Below the pieces are notes generated by a model. That model worked only from the letters and a program-made list of their open reading frames with translations, was not told where the DNA came from and did not search any database. A stretch of 64,000 nucleotides of DNA from Brucellaceae bacterium (GTDB lineage Bacteria > Pseudomonadota > Alphaproteobacteria > Rhizobiales > Rhizobiaceae). A program made the translations under genes and the position numbers. Within the stretch, counting starts at the first letter, position 1, and the number at the start of each line of letters is the position of its first letter. The DNA lies in assembly GCA_020637775.1 (NCBI GenBank), contig JACKJV010000003.1:186001-250000 (forward strand), read 5' to 3'. This document shows positions 47,573 through 56,001 of the stretch, in pieces.

Positions 47573-48034
47573 TCAGCCCTTCGTGTTCTTGGAAGACAAG
47601 GCGGCCACGTCAAGGGCGACGGGCTGCTGTGCCTCGTGGGGATGGTTGGAACCGGCATAGACGCGCAGGTTCTTCATCTGGCGGCGGCCAAGCGGGCCAC
47701 GCGGGATCATGCGCTCGACGGCCTTCTCGATGACCCGCTCCGGGAAGCGGCCTTCGATGATCTGGCGTGCGGTGCGCTCCTTGATTCCGCCCGGATGGCC
47801 GGTGTGCCAGTAGTACATCTTGTCGGTGTACTTCTTGCCCGTCAGCTTCACCTTCTCGGCATTGACGATGATGACGTTGTCGCCGTCATCGACATGCGGG
47901 GTGAAGGTGGGCTTGTGCTTGCCGCGCAGGCGGTTGGCGACGATGGAGGCGAGGCGGCCGAGAACGAGCCCTTCGGCGTCGATCAGGATCCACTTCTTTT
48001 CCACTTCCGCCGGCTTCTGCGAAAAGGTTTTCAT
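47573..48034 (-). CDS. rplM: 50S ribosomal protein L13
   Basis: 153 residues starting at [15 protein letters not shown] (ATG at 48034). L13 family motifs are [35 protein letters not shown] and PHEAQQP. A longer in-frame opening to 48193 has no homology. It initiates the rplM-rpsI operon. Confidence 0.97.
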   Translation of the reverse strand: MKTFSQKPAEVEKKWILIDAEGLVLGRLASIVANRLRGKHKPTFTPHVDDGDNVIIVNAEKVKLTGKKYTDKMYYWHTGHPGGIKERTARQIIEGRFPERVIEKAVERMIPRGPLGRRQMKNLRVYAGSNHPHEAQQPVALDVAALSSKNTKG

Positions 48035-48160
48035 CGTGGTGTCTCTCAACTGGTCCGCCAGGGGAGCAGGGCCCGTTCCGGCGGCGATTCTTGTTGCTTG
48101 CGTTCGGGCGCCATGCGCCAAAACAAACGGCGGCCCGGACCCCGGACCGCAGTTGGCGCG

Positions 48161-48189
48161 CTTATAGGCGAGCGCTGAGCAGCCGTCAA
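48161..48189 (-). promoter_or_regulatory. Promoter of rplM-rpsI
   Basis: On the minus strand TTGACG (48189-48184), a 17-base spacer and TATAAG (48166-48161). It is a near-consensus housekeeping promoter and gives a leader of about 120 bases before the rplM ATG. Confidence 0.75.
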
Positions 48190-48251
48190 GCACCTTGGAT
48201 GCTGCGCATCCCGTGCGAGCTCTTGAAAATCAACAACTTGACGATGAGGTA

Positions 48252-48707
48252 TTATTTTACCGCATGTTGTGCGCGCTTTGGCGGAATGGAATAGGTGCCC
48301 GTGGCATGGGCAACCATGTGCCCGGCCGACACCATCTCGATATCGAAGACCAGCAGGCTGCGGCCCATTTTCAGGATGCGGCAAAGCCCGTCCACCGGCC
48401 CGGGCTCGGCCTTGCGCATGAAGTTGATATTGAGATTGGTGGTCACCGCCAGCGCCTCGCGCCCCACATGGGAAAGCACGCAGGCATAGCCGCCGATATC
48501 GGCCAGCGTGAACAGCGACGGGCCGGAGACCGTGTTGCCCGGCCGCAGGTGGCGATGGTCGGCATTCAGCCTGACGCGGGCGCTGCCGGGGCCGATCTCG
48601 GTCACCTCGTAAGCGTTGTACGTGTCATTGAGTTGCGGATAGACCTCCTTGAGGAAGGCGTTGAGTTCGTCGGCGTCCATCAGGGGCGCGAGGGAGTGCT
48701 TGGTCAT
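48252..48707 (-). CDS. PaaI/YigI-type hotdog thioesterase
   Basis: 151 residues from the ATG at 48707; a longer reading frame to 49319 has no homology. A hotdog fold with NTVSGPSLFTLADIGGYACV (the central helix) and strand pattern TNLNINFMRKA fits a PaaI-like acyl-CoA thioesterase. It lies just downstream of a crotonase gene on the same strand, consistent with release of an acyl-CoA product. Confidence 0.8.
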   Translation of the reverse strand: MTKHSLAPLMDADELNAFLKEVYPQLNDTYNAYEVTEIGPGSARVRLNADHRHLRPGNTVSGPSLFTLADIGGYACVLSHVGREALAVTTNLNINFMRKAEPGPVDGLCRILKMGRSLLVFDIEMVSAGHMVAHATGTYSIPPKRAQHAVK

Positions 48708-48763
48708 GGTCCTGTGGTCTTGCGGTTGGCGAAAGCATGCGGGGCCGGTCGACAGCGGGCGGA

Positions 48764-49630
48764 TCAGCCGCCGCGTGGATTGACCGGGCGGTTTTCGGTC
48801 CAGTCGAACGTGCCGAGGTCGCGCTCGCGCACGGCCTGTTTCCAGCCCTGGGATTCGGCACGGGCCTTGAAGTTCAGGCCTTCCGGGGAATGGCGGGTGA
48901 TGCCGTCGAACACCGTGGCGAACATCTGTGTCTGTTTCAGCCCCATCGCCTCGATGGCCTGGTTGACGACGAGTTTCTGCATCATCAGCTGGTTGACCGG
49001 CACGGTTGCCATGCGTTCGGCCAGCCGTTCCACTTCCCCGTCGAGGTCGCCGGCCGGAACGGCCTTGAGCACGAGGCCGAGCTTTTCCGCTTCCGTTCCC
49101 TTGATCCGGTCGCCGGTGAAGAGCATGCGCTTGGCCCGCTCCGGCCCCAGCCGGTAAACCCACATGGCCGTCGTCGGGCAGCCCCAGACGCGCACCGGCA
49201 TGTAGCCGATCTCCGCATCCTCCGCCATCACGATCATGTCGGAACACAGCGCGATGTCGGAACCGCCCGCCACGGCGAAACCGTGTACCTTGCAGATCAC
49301 CGGGCGGTACGACCGCCAAAGGCTCATGAACAGTTCGGTGTTGCGCATCATGAAGGCATAGTCCTTCATCGGATCCCAGGGCATTTCCTGGGTCACCGCA
49401 TTGCCATCCCCTGCTGCCGCTTCCGCATAATAGGTCAGGTCATAGCCCGCGCAGAAGGCCCGCCCGGCGCCCGAGAGCACGATCACATGCACGCCTGGAT
49501 CGCCATTGGCTTCCTCCACGCAGGCAGCCAGCTCCCGCGGCACATCGTCGTCGATGGCGTTCAGCACATCCGGACGGTTGAGCGTGATGCGCCCGATCCT
49601 GCCATCTTTCTCGTAAAGGACCTTGGCCAT
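48764..49630 (-). CDS. Enoyl-CoA hydratase/isomerase family protein
   Basis: 288 residues from the ATG at 49630 with GGGAGGAAAC directly upstream. Crotonase motifs are ITLNRPDVLNAIDDD, SGAGRAFCAGYDLTYY and HGFAVAGGSDIALCSD; IGYMPVRVWGCP gives the region of the second active-site residue, which is not the usual Glu. The exact reaction cannot be assigned. The thioesterase gene follows after 56 bp. Confidence 0.85.
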   Translation of the reverse strand: MAKVLYEKDGRIGRITLNRPDVLNAIDDDVPRELAACVEEANGDPGVHVIVLSGAGRAFCAGYDLTYYAEAAAGDGNAVTQEMPWDPMKDYAFMMRNTELFMSLWRSYRPVICKVHGFAVAGGSDIALCSDMIVMAEDAEIGYMPVRVWGCPTTAMWVYRLGPERAKRMLFTGDRIKGTEAEKLGLVLKAVPAGDLDGEVERLAERMATVPVNQLMMQKLVVNQAIEAMGLKQTQMFATVFDGITRHSPEGLNFKARAESQGWKQAVRERDLGTFDWTENRPVNPRGG

Positions 49631-49780
49631 GTTTCCTCCCTCGGCAATGCGGCTTGTCGGCTTACCTTGACGTATTGGTAACACGAATTTCCTGCTTTCC
49701 AAGCAGCCGGGCAGCCGATAAATCCTGACACCGGCAGGGAGGCGCAGCGATGTGTGGCTGCAAGAGGGGAGAGGGAAATC

Positions 49781-50368
49781 ATGCGTTCACTCAGGAGCGG
49801 CATTGCCGCGGCCGTCATGCTGGCGCTGGCGGCGGGTTCAACCGTGCCGGCGGTGCAGGCACAAGGCGTGGATGCCACGACGGAAACCGATGCGGCCACG
49901 GTGCTGGCGCAGGTGCCGTTGACCGGGGACGTGGTGGTCCGGTTTCTGGAAAGCTGGCAGGATGTCGCCGCCCTGTTCACCGAACTCGACGAGCAATATG
50001 AACCGGGCGACCCCGATGTCGTGATGGACGAACTGGTCTACCTCGCAGAGAATGCACAAGCCGTCGCCCGGATCGAGGACCGGGTGCGCGCCGCCGGCTG
50101 GCCGGGCTTCCAGGACTGGTTCCTGACCGCCTGGTCCATCATGCTGGCACGCCAATGGATCATCGATCCGCCCGATTCCGATGACATGGATGCGGCGGAA
50201 GCGGAAATCCGGGTCATGCAGGATGTGACCGAGGAGGTTCGCGCCGAGCTTCTGGCCAGTCTGGCCGATGCGCGCAACCAGATCGACAGCCTCCGCCCGT
50301 CGAAGGCCAATCTGGCGGCGGTGCGCATGCACCTTGAAAGACTGGATCGAGTGCTCGCCAGCCAGTAG
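49781..50368 (+). CDS. Secreted protein of unknown function
   Basis: 195 residues from the ATG at 49781 (GGGGAGAGGG upstream). An N-terminal signal peptide (MRSLRSGIAAAVMLALAAG, cut near AQA) is followed by an acidic, mostly helical chain: FLESWQDVAALFTELDEQY, LVYLAENAQAVARIEDRVRAAGW and a C-terminal helix ending RLDRVLASQ. There is no cysteine and no recognised domain. It may be periplasmic. Next downstream is another crotonase gene (29 bp gap). Confidence 0.7.
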   Translation: MRSLRSGIAAAVMLALAAGSTVPAVQAQGVDATTETDAATVLAQVPLTGDVVVRFLESWQDVAALFTELDEQYEPGDPDVVMDELVYLAENAQAVARIEDRVRAAGWPGFQDWFLTAWSIMLARQWIIDPPDSDDMDAAEAEIRVMQDVTEEVRAELLASLADARNQIDSLRPSKANLAAVRMHLERLDRVLASQ

Positions 50369-50396
50369 GGTGGAGACAACGCAAGGGAGGACGACG

Positions 50397-51221
50397 ATGA
50401 CCGCGCATCCGGATCAGGCCACCATGGAAACTCCGCAGGGTATCCGTACACACCGCGCCGGCAAGGTGCTGACCATCGAGCTGGACAATCCGCCGGCCCA
50501 TTCGCTGTCATCCGCGGTGATCGCGAAACTTCATGCCACGCTGGACGACGCACGCCTCGACCGCAGCGTGAATGTCATCGTGCTGGCATCCTCGGGCAAG
50601 ATTTTCTGCGCCGGCCACGACCTGAAGGAAATGAAGGCCCACCGCGCCAATGACGGCGATGGCGGGCGGCTGTTCCTTGAGCGCCTGTTTAACGCCTGCT
50701 CGGCCATGATGAAGGCTGTCGTGCGCCATCCCAAGCCGATCATCGCCAGGGTGGATGGCATTGCCACCGCTGCCGGCTGCCAGCTCGTCGCCTCCTGCGA
50801 CCTGGCCATTGCCTCCGACCGGTCGACCTTCTGCACGCCGGGCGTCAATCTCGGCGGTTTCTGCTCCACACCCATGGTGGCGCTCTCGCGCAATGTCGGG
50901 CGCAAGCACGCCATGGAAATGCTGCTGACCGGCGAGATGATCGACGCCCAGACGGCACGCGACTTCGGTCTGGTCAATCGTGTCGTGCCGGCTGACTATC
51001 TCGATCAGGTGGTGGAGAAATACGCCGCCGCCATCGCGTCGAAGTCGCCGGTGGCCATCGCGCGCGGCAAGCAGGCATTCTACGAACAGGCCGACATGCG
51101 CCTGTCCGAAGCCTATGACTATGCCAACAAGGTCATGGTTGACGGATTCATGACGCATGATTCCGACGAGGGCCTCGCCGCATTCTTCGAGAAACGCGAA
51201 GCCGAGTGGAAGGGGGAATGA
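50397..51221 (+). CDS. Enoyl-CoA hydratase/isomerase family protein (ECHDC3-like)
   Basis: 274 residues from the ATG at 50397 with AAGGGAGG upstream. Crotonase motifs: ELDNPPAHSLSSAVIAKL, SSGKIFCAGHDLKEM and GIATAAGCQLVASCDLAIAS. The segment GVNLGGFCSTPMVALSR with GFC replaces the catalytic Glu region of true hydratases, as in ECHDC3-type proteins, so hydratase activity is doubtful. Its stop overlaps the next small gene (ATGA at 51218). Confidence 0.85.
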   Translation: MTAHPDQATMETPQGIRTHRAGKVLTIELDNPPAHSLSSAVIAKLHATLDDARLDRSVNVIVLASSGKIFCAGHDLKEMKAHRANDGDGGRLFLERLFNACSAMMKAVVRHPKPIIARVDGIATAAGCQLVASCDLAIASDRSTFCTPGVNLGGFCSTPMVALSRNVGRKHAMEMLLTGEMIDAQTARDFGLVNRVVPADYLDQVVEKYAAAIASKSPVAIARGKQAFYEQADMRLSEAYDYANKVMVDGFMTHDSDEGLAAFFEKREAEWKGE

Positions 51222-51451
51222 TGGCCCTCATTAAAGAATTCGTTCAAAAAACGCGCGATCGACTAGCAATCCACCCGACAGAGGTGTCGGCTCATATTTA
51301 TGTGCAGGAGGTCGATGGTCGGAAGTTGGTCCAAATCGATACGCATGGTGCTGCTGATCGGCAAATTCCAGGCAAGGTGTCACAAACGCTTCAATTGGAT
51401 GAGCCTGCGGCCAAAGAATTGCTCACCATATTGATGAGGCATTTTGATTAA
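51218..51451 (+). CDS. Small conserved-looking protein of unusual composition
   Basis: 77 residues (or 76 from the second ATG at 51221). A soluble protein ending in a helix: VSAHIYVQEVDGRKLVQIDTHG and PAAKELLTILMRHFD. My hand count over 51241-51420 gives 51% GC, well below its neighbours, with codons such as ATT, AAA, CAA and TTG. It is coupled on both sides (ATGA upstream, TAATG downstream), so it belongs to the operon. Similar small proteins exist in other alphaproteobacteria with doubtful annotations; function is unknown. Confidence 0.65.
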   Translation: MMALIKEFVQKTRDRLAIHPTEVSAHIYVQEVDGRKLVQIDTHGAADRQIPGKVSQTLQLDEPAAKELLTILMRHFD

Positions 51452-51882
51452 TGACCCTTCCGCCGCGCATCACCATGGTCACGCTGGGTGTGGCTGATGT
51501 CGCCGCCGCGACCGCCTTCTACGAGCGGCTCGGCTTTGTGAAGTCGTCCGCCTCCAATGACAGCGTCACCTTCTTTCGCCTCGACGGCACGGTGCTCGGC
51601 CTGTTCGGCCGTACCGATCTGGCCGCGGACGCCCAAGTAGAGGACAGCCGCCCGGGCTTTTCCGGTGTCACCATGGCGCAGAATTTCGCCAGCGAGGCGG
51701 AAGTCGATGACGCCTTTGCCCATGCGCTTGCCTGCGGCGCCACGCCGGCAAAGGCCCCGGAAAAGGTCTTCTGGGGCGGATATTCCGGCTATTTCGCCGA
51801 TCCCGACGGCCATCTCTGGGAACTGGCCTTCAATCCTTTCGCACCCAATGACGAGAGCGGCTTCATGCAATTGCCGGCGTGA
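51451..51882 (+). CDS. VOC (glyoxalase/bleomycin resistance) family protein
   Basis: 143 residues. Two beta-alpha-beta-beta-beta modules: ITMVTLGVADVAAATAFYERLGF at the N-terminus and FADPDGHLWELAFNPF near the C-terminus (metal-ligand Glu). It is a VOC family metalloenzyme or binding protein of unknown substrate. Start ATG overlaps the small gene's stop by one base (TAATG). Confidence 0.85.
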   Translation: MTLPPRITMVTLGVADVAAATAFYERLGFVKSSASNDSVTFFRLDGTVLGLFGRTDLAADAQVEDSRPGFSGVTMAQNFASEAEVDDAFAHALACGATPAKAPEKVFWGGYSGYFADPDGHLWELAFNPFAPNDESGFMQLPA

Positions 51883-51947
51883 AGCCCGCGCTTGACCTGA
51901 TCGCCTGCACGGTGCAGGTGTTGCGGGTTTCCAGCGGAAGGGCCCCG

Positions 51948-52469
51948 ATGAACCACGACCATTATGATGACGCCTATATCGCCGGCATTCTGAACGAGGT
52001 GAAGACGGTTGCCATCGTCGGCGCCTCGGCGAACGAGGTGCGCCCGTCCTTCTTCGTGCTGAAATACCTCATCGACAAGGGCTATACGGTCCATGCCATC
52101 AATCCGGGTCACGCGGGAAAGTCGATAGACCGGGCCATGACTTATGCATCGCTTGCCAACCTGCCCGAACCCGCCGACATGATCGACGTGTTTCGCGCCT
52201 CCGCCGCCGTGCCGGGCATTACCGACGAGATCCTGGCGCTGCCGTGGCGTCCGAAGGTGGTCTGGATGCAATTGACCGTGCGTGATGACGAAAGCGCTGC
52301 GCAGCTGGAAGCCGAAGGTATCAAGGTGGTGATGAACCGCTGCCCGAAGATCGAATACGCCCGCCTGGCCCGCGAGATCGGCTGGAATGGCGTCAATTCG
52401 GGCCAGATTTCCTCACGCCGCCCGGTTCTGCGCGAAGGATTCCAGAGTTTCGGCATTCGCAAGGGCTGA
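51948..52469 (+). CDS. CoA-binding protein (YccU/CoA_binding_2 family)
   Basis: 173 residues from the ATG at 51948 (AGCGGAAGGG upstream), although the frame is open from 51879. A Rossmann CoA-binding fold: VAIVGASANEVRPSFFVLKYLIDKGYTVHAINPG (N-terminal half, key pattern GASxxxxRP) and later WMQLTVRDDESAAQLEAEG. Family members bind CoA; role unclear. LysE-type gene follows with overlap (TGATG). Confidence 0.86.
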   Translation: MNHDHYDDAYIAGILNEVKTVAIVGASANEVRPSFFVLKYLIDKGYTVHAINPGHAGKSIDRAMTYASLANLPEPADMIDVFRASAAVPGITDEILALPWRPKVVWMQLTVRDDESAAQLEAEGIKVVMNRCPKIEYARLAREIGWNGVNSGQISSRRPVLREGFQSFGIRKG

Positions 52470-53077
52470 TGGCCGGCATGGGAGCCTTCGTACTTGCGGT
52501 CTTTTTTCTGCTGATCACGCCGGGCCCCGGCGTGCTGTCGGCGGCCGGTGTCGGTGCGGGCTACGGATTCCGCCCGGGCCTTGCCTATGTCTCGGGCCTG
52601 TTCACCGGCAACATGGTCGTCGCCCTGGCCGTGATCTCCGGCATGGCGGCGGTGCTGGAACTTTATCCGGCACTTCGTTTCGCCCTGTTCGCCGTCTCGA
52701 CCACCTACCTGCTTTATCTTGCCGCGAAGATCGCCTTTGCCGGCTCGCGTATCGCCTTCATCCATTCCGAGCGCCCGCCGGGCTTTCTCGGTGGCTTCCT
52801 GCTGCAATTCGTCAATCCGAAGGCCTATGTCGTCAACACGGCGCTGTTCACCGGGTTTCCGTTCATGCCGGAAAGCCTGATGGCCGAGACGGCGATCAAG
52901 CTTCTGCTGCTCAACGCGTTCTGGATTCCGGTGCATCTGCTGTGGCTGTCGGCCGGTGTCTGGCTGCACCGTCTCGATCTGGCGCCAAGGACCCACCGTG
53001 TCATCAATTTCGCCATGGCCGCCGCCATGCTGCTGGTCGTGGGCATTGCCGCACTGGCGCGGCCATCCGTGGGCTGA
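52469..53077 (+). CDS. LysE family translocator
   Basis: 202 residues, about six membrane helices, beginning FVLAVFFLLITPGPGVLSAAGVGAGYGF with the PGP motif of the family. LysE-type proteins export amino acids. The ATG at 52469 overlaps the stop of the CoA-binding gene. Last gene of the plus-strand operon. Confidence 0.86.
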   Translation: MAGMGAFVLAVFFLLITPGPGVLSAAGVGAGYGFRPGLAYVSGLFTGNMVVALAVISGMAAVLELYPALRFALFAVSTTYLLYLAAKIAFAGSRIAFIHSERPPGFLGGFLLQFVNPKAYVVNTALFTGFPFMPESLMAETAIKLLLLNAFWIPVHLLWLSAGVWLHRLDLAPRTHRVINFAMAAAMLLVVGIAALARPSVG

Positions 53078-53103
53078 AAAGGCGGCAGCGGCGGCGACAG
53101 GGC

Positions 53104-53238
53104 AAACAAAAAGCGGGGCTGTTTCAAACCCCGCTTCCGCTGTCCGGATTTGAGTTCCGGACGCCGATCTGCGCTGACTGCCAGTACATCCGTGACTTGC
53201 CGCAGCAGATCGTCAGACCAGTATCGGCCTGTCTGGTT
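53104..53238 (-). ncRNA. Putative small RNA, copy 1 of a tandem pair
   Basis: On the minus strand a candidate promoter TTGAAA (53270-53265), 17 bases, TACTTC (53247-53242) precedes about 130 nt ending in a terminator: AAGCGGGG (53136-53129) pairs with CCCCGCTT (53118-53111), followed by a T-rich tail (53110-53104). It shares a 21-bp block (53180-53200, 18 of 21 identical) and the terminator stem with copy 2. No ORF of note. Confidence 0.6.
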
Positions 53239-53286
53239 AACGAAGTATGAACGCCTGGCTGTCTTTTCAAGAGGCCGGCTCGAAAA

Positions 53287-53391
53287 AGCAAAAAAGCGGG
53301 GCTGAACCCCGCTTCCCCGCCAGCCCGTATCCGTCGGGCCGGGTGCCGGCGCCCGCCGCCAGTTCATCCGTGGCTGGCTGCATCCGACAGT
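53287..53391 (-). ncRNA. Putative small RNA, copy 2 of a tandem pair
   Basis: Minus-strand promoter TTCACA (53427-53422), 18-base spacer, TATAGG (53403-53398). The about 105-nt unit ends in an 8-bp terminator stem (53314-53307 with 53301-53294) with a CTGAA-type loop and a run of Ts down to 53291. The block 53358-53378 matches copy 1. Family unknown to me. Confidence 0.65.
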
Positions 53392-53538
53392 CCGCTTCCT
53401 ATACACGTCATGTGACAGCCATGTGAACATGCGCCGGTTTGCGGCATCACGGCATGGAATGGAGAAGAATATTCTGCTTTCCGGCCCTTCGGTGAAACAG
53501 GTTTGCCTGCCGTCATGCGCCAGGCTGCACGATCGGCT

Positions 53539-53567
53539 TTGATTTTCGCTGCGCTCTGTCCGATAAG
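53539..53567 (+). promoter_or_regulatory. metY promoter
   Basis: TTGATT (53539-53544), 17-base spacer, GATAAG (53562-53567). The predicted leader before the ATG at 53607 is only about 33 nt, too short for a SAM-II riboswitch. Confidence 0.6.
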
Positions 53568-53606
53568 GTGGCGACGCATTTTTTTACGCACCTTTCGGGA
53601 GGGATC

Positions 53607-54890
53607 ATGTCTCAGCGTACACCAGGTTTCGAAACCCTTGCCGTCCATGCCGGCGCCGCGCCGGACCCGGCCACGGGCGCCCGCGCCACGCCGATCTACC
53701 AGACCACGTCCTATGTCTTCAACGATGCGGACCATGCCGCCTCGCTGTTTGGCCTCAAGGCGTTCGGCAACATCTATACCCGCATCATGAATCCCACCCA
53801 GGCGGTGCTGGAAGAGCGTGTGGCGGCCCTTGAAGGCGGCACCGCGGCGCTTGCCACCGCGTCGGGCCATGCAGCCCAGCTTCTGGTCTTTCACACCATC
53901 ATGCAGCCCGGCGAGAACTTCGTCGCCGCGCGCCGCCTTTATGGCGGATCGATCAACCAGTTCGGCCATTCCTTCAAGAATTTCGGCTGGGACGTGCGCT
54001 GGGCCGATGCCACCGACCCGGCCGATGTCGAGAAGCAGATCGACGACAAGACGAAAGCCGTCTTCATCGAGAGCCTTGCCAATCCGGGTGGAACCTTCAC
54101 GGACATCGCCGCCATCGCCGAAGTGGCCCACAGGCACGGCCTGCCGCTCATCGTCGACAACACCATGGCCACGCCCTACCTCGTGCGCCCGCTGGAGCAT
54201 GGCGCCGACATCGTGGTGCATTCGCTGACCAAATTCATGGGCGGTCACGGCAATTCGATGGGCGGCGTCATCGTTGACGGCGGCACGTTCGACTGGTCGG
54301 CGTCGGGCAAATACCCCATGCTGTCCGGCCCGCGGCCGGAATATGGTGGCATGGTGCTGCACGAAACCTTCGGCAATTTCGCCTTCGCCATCGCCTGCCG
54401 CGTGCTCGGCCTGCGGGATTTCGGCCCGACCATCTCGCCGTTCAACGCGTTCCAGATCCTCACCGGCATTGAGACGCTGCCGCTGCGCATGGATCGCCAC
54501 TGCGAGAACGCGCTGAAGGTCGCCACCTGGCTGACGAAGCAGGACAAGGTGGCCTGGGTCTCCTATCCCGGCCTTGCCGACGACCCGAACCATGGCCTTC
54601 AGAAGAAGTACTCGCCCAAGGGCGCAGGCGCTGTCTTCACCTTCGGCCTGAAGGACGGCTACGAGGCGGGCATCCGTTTTGTCGAAGGCCTCGACATGCT
54701 CTCTCACCTGGCCAATATCGGCGACACCCGCTCGCTCGTCATCCATCCGGCATCCACCACGCACCGCCAGCTCTCCGAGGAGCAGCGGGCCGCGGCCGGC
54801 GCCGGCAATGACGTCATCCGCCTGTCCATCGGCATCGAAAGTGCCGACGACATCATCGCCGACATCGAGCAGGCGCTCGCCAAGGCTTGA
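53607..54890 (+). CDS. metY: O-acetylhomoserine aminocarboxypropyltransferase (sulfhydrylase)
   Basis: 427 residues from the ATG at 53607 with CGGGAGGGA upstream. A PLP-dependent Cys/Met metabolism enzyme that makes homocysteine from O-acetylhomoserine and sulfide. The start FETLAVHAGAAPDPATGARATPIYQTTSYVF is the MetY pattern, and the PLP lysine is K209 in VHSLTKFMGGHG. MetZ or cystathionine beta-lyase are less likely because of the length and start. Confidence 0.93.
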   Translation: MSQRTPGFETLAVHAGAAPDPATGARATPIYQTTSYVFNDADHAASLFGLKAFGNIYTRIMNPTQAVLEERVAALEGGTAALATASGHAAQLLVFHTIMQPGENFVAARRLYGGSINQFGHSFKNFGWDVRWADATDPADVEKQIDDKTKAVFIESLANPGGTFTDIAAIAEVAHRHGLPLIVDNTMATPYLVRPLEHGADIVVHSLTKFMGGHGNSMGGVIVDGGTFDWSASGKYPMLSGPRPEYGGMVLHETFGNFAFAIACRVLGLRDFGPTISPFNAFQILTGIETLPLRMDRHCENALKVATWLTKQDKVAWVSYPGLADDPNHGLQKKYSPKGAGAVFTFGLKDGYEAGIRFVEGLDMLSHLANIGDTRSLVIHPASTTHRQLSEEQRAAAGAGNDVIRLSIGIESADDIIADIEQALAKA

Positions 54891-54920
54891 TCTTTGGCAC
54901 TGGCGCGCCACGTCGCTCGC

Positions 54921-55625
54921 ATGGACAGTTTCCCTGCGGGCGGCCTGGCCGCCGTCATCGGATCGTCGGGCGCCATCGGCGGCGCCCTTGCTGACCGCCT
55001 GGAGAAATCCGGGCGGTTTTTGCGTGTTGTGCGTCTTGGCCGGACAACCGTGCCGCCCATCGACATGACCGATGAGACAACCATCGTGGCCGCTGCCGGA
55101 CAGCTCGCGGCATCGCCGATCCCGCTTCGTCTCGTGCTGGATGCAACCGGTTTTCTGCATGACGCGGATTTCATGCCGGAAAAGGCGCTGCGCCAGATCG
55201 ATCCGGAGCACATGGCCCGCGCCTTCGCGGTCAATGCCATCGGGCCGGCGCTGCTGATGAAGCATGTTCTGCCGCGTCTTCCACGCGAAGGGAAGTCGGT
55301 CTTTGCCACGCTGTCGGCGCGTGTCGGTTCCATTTCCGACAACCGTCTGGGCGGCTGGTACGCCTACAGGGCATCGAAGGCGGCGCTGAACCAGCTTGTC
55401 CGCACCGCCGCGATCGAACTGGCACGGAAAAATCCCCAGGCGGTCTGCGTCGCGCTGCATCCCGGGACGGTGGACAGCGCGCTGTCAGCGCCCTTTGCAA
55501 GGACCGGGCTGGAGGTGCGCGCGCCGGAAACGGCCGCTGCCGACCTTCTGTCCGTCATCGATGGCTTGACGCCGGCACAATCAGGCGGTCTCTATGATCA
55601 TCACGGCAAGGCAGTTCCCTTCTAG
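54921..55625 (+). CDS. SDR family oxidoreductase
   Basis: 234 residues from the ATG at 54921; a TTG at 54894, 4 bases past metY, would add 9 residues. NAD(P)-binding motif AAVIGSSGAIGGALADRL near the N-terminus, and the active-site YAYRASKAA (Y-x3-K). It resembles C-factor-type short-chain dehydrogenases. Substrate unknown; close behind metY, probably co-transcribed. Confidence 0.85.
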   Translation: MDSFPAGGLAAVIGSSGAIGGALADRLEKSGRFLRVVRLGRTTVPPIDMTDETTIVAAAGQLAASPIPLRLVLDATGFLHDADFMPEKALRQIDPEHMARAFAVNAIGPALLMKHVLPRLPREGKSVFATLSARVGSISDNRLGGWYAYRASKAALNQLVRTAAIELARKNPQAVCVALHPGTVDSALSAPFARTGLEVRAPETAAADLLSVIDGLTPAQSGGLYDHHGKAVPF

Positions 55626-55656
55626 CCTGACCGCAACGACCGCCCGGAGCCCTGCC

Positions 55657-56001
55657 ATGACCGAAACCCGCCTTCTTCGTCTTGCGCCAACTCCGGAACC
55701 CGAGATCTCCCGCCCCGATCCTGAAAAGGTGCTGGCCGGTGATCCCGTTCACACCACCTGGAACCTTGAGGAACGCGACGGGCTCTATTGCGGCATCTGG
55801 CAATCGACACCGGGCAAATGGCGCATTGCCTATGACGAATGGGAATATTGCCGAATCCTCGAAGGCGTCTCGGTGATCGTTGAGGACGGCGGCCAGGCCG
55901 TCCGTGTAACGGCGGGCGACAGCTTCATCCTGCGCCCGGGCTTCAAGGGCACGTGGGAAGTGCTTGAAACCACGCGCAAGGACTACGTCATACGCCTGTG
56001 A
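55657..56001 (+). CDS. Cupin domain protein (DUF861-like)
   Basis: 114 residues from the ATG at 55657. A single cupin barrel with WEYCRILEGVSVIVEDGG and AGDSFILRPGFKGTWEVLE. The cupin motifs lack the usual two His of the first metal site, as in DUF861 members; metal binding is uncertain. Follows the SDR gene by 31 bp. Confidence 0.83.
   Translation: MTETRLLRLAPTPEPEISRPDPEKVLAGDPVHTTWNLEERDGLYCGIWQSTPGKWRIAYDEWEYCRILEGVSVIVEDGGQAVRVTAGDSFILRPGFKGTWEVLETTRKDYVIRL

Larger units (their letters stand above)
53078..53606. other. 529-bp intergenic region with two sRNA-like units and the metY promoter
   Basis: No protein gene is supported here. The region contains two minus-strand hairpin terminators (53104-53136 and 53287-53314), two homologous transcription units upstream of them, and a plus-strand promoter for metY (53539-53567). 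Confidence 0.7.

Noticed and set aside
53440..53606. A SAM-II riboswitch upstream of metY
   Set aside because: The promoter at 53539-53567 leaves a leader of only about 33 nt, and no SAM-II core pattern was seen.
53364..55460. A 698-codon minus-strand open frame opposite metY and the SDR gene
   Set aside because: Mirror-frame artefact of GC-rich coding; metY and SDR motifs on the plus strand are unambiguous.
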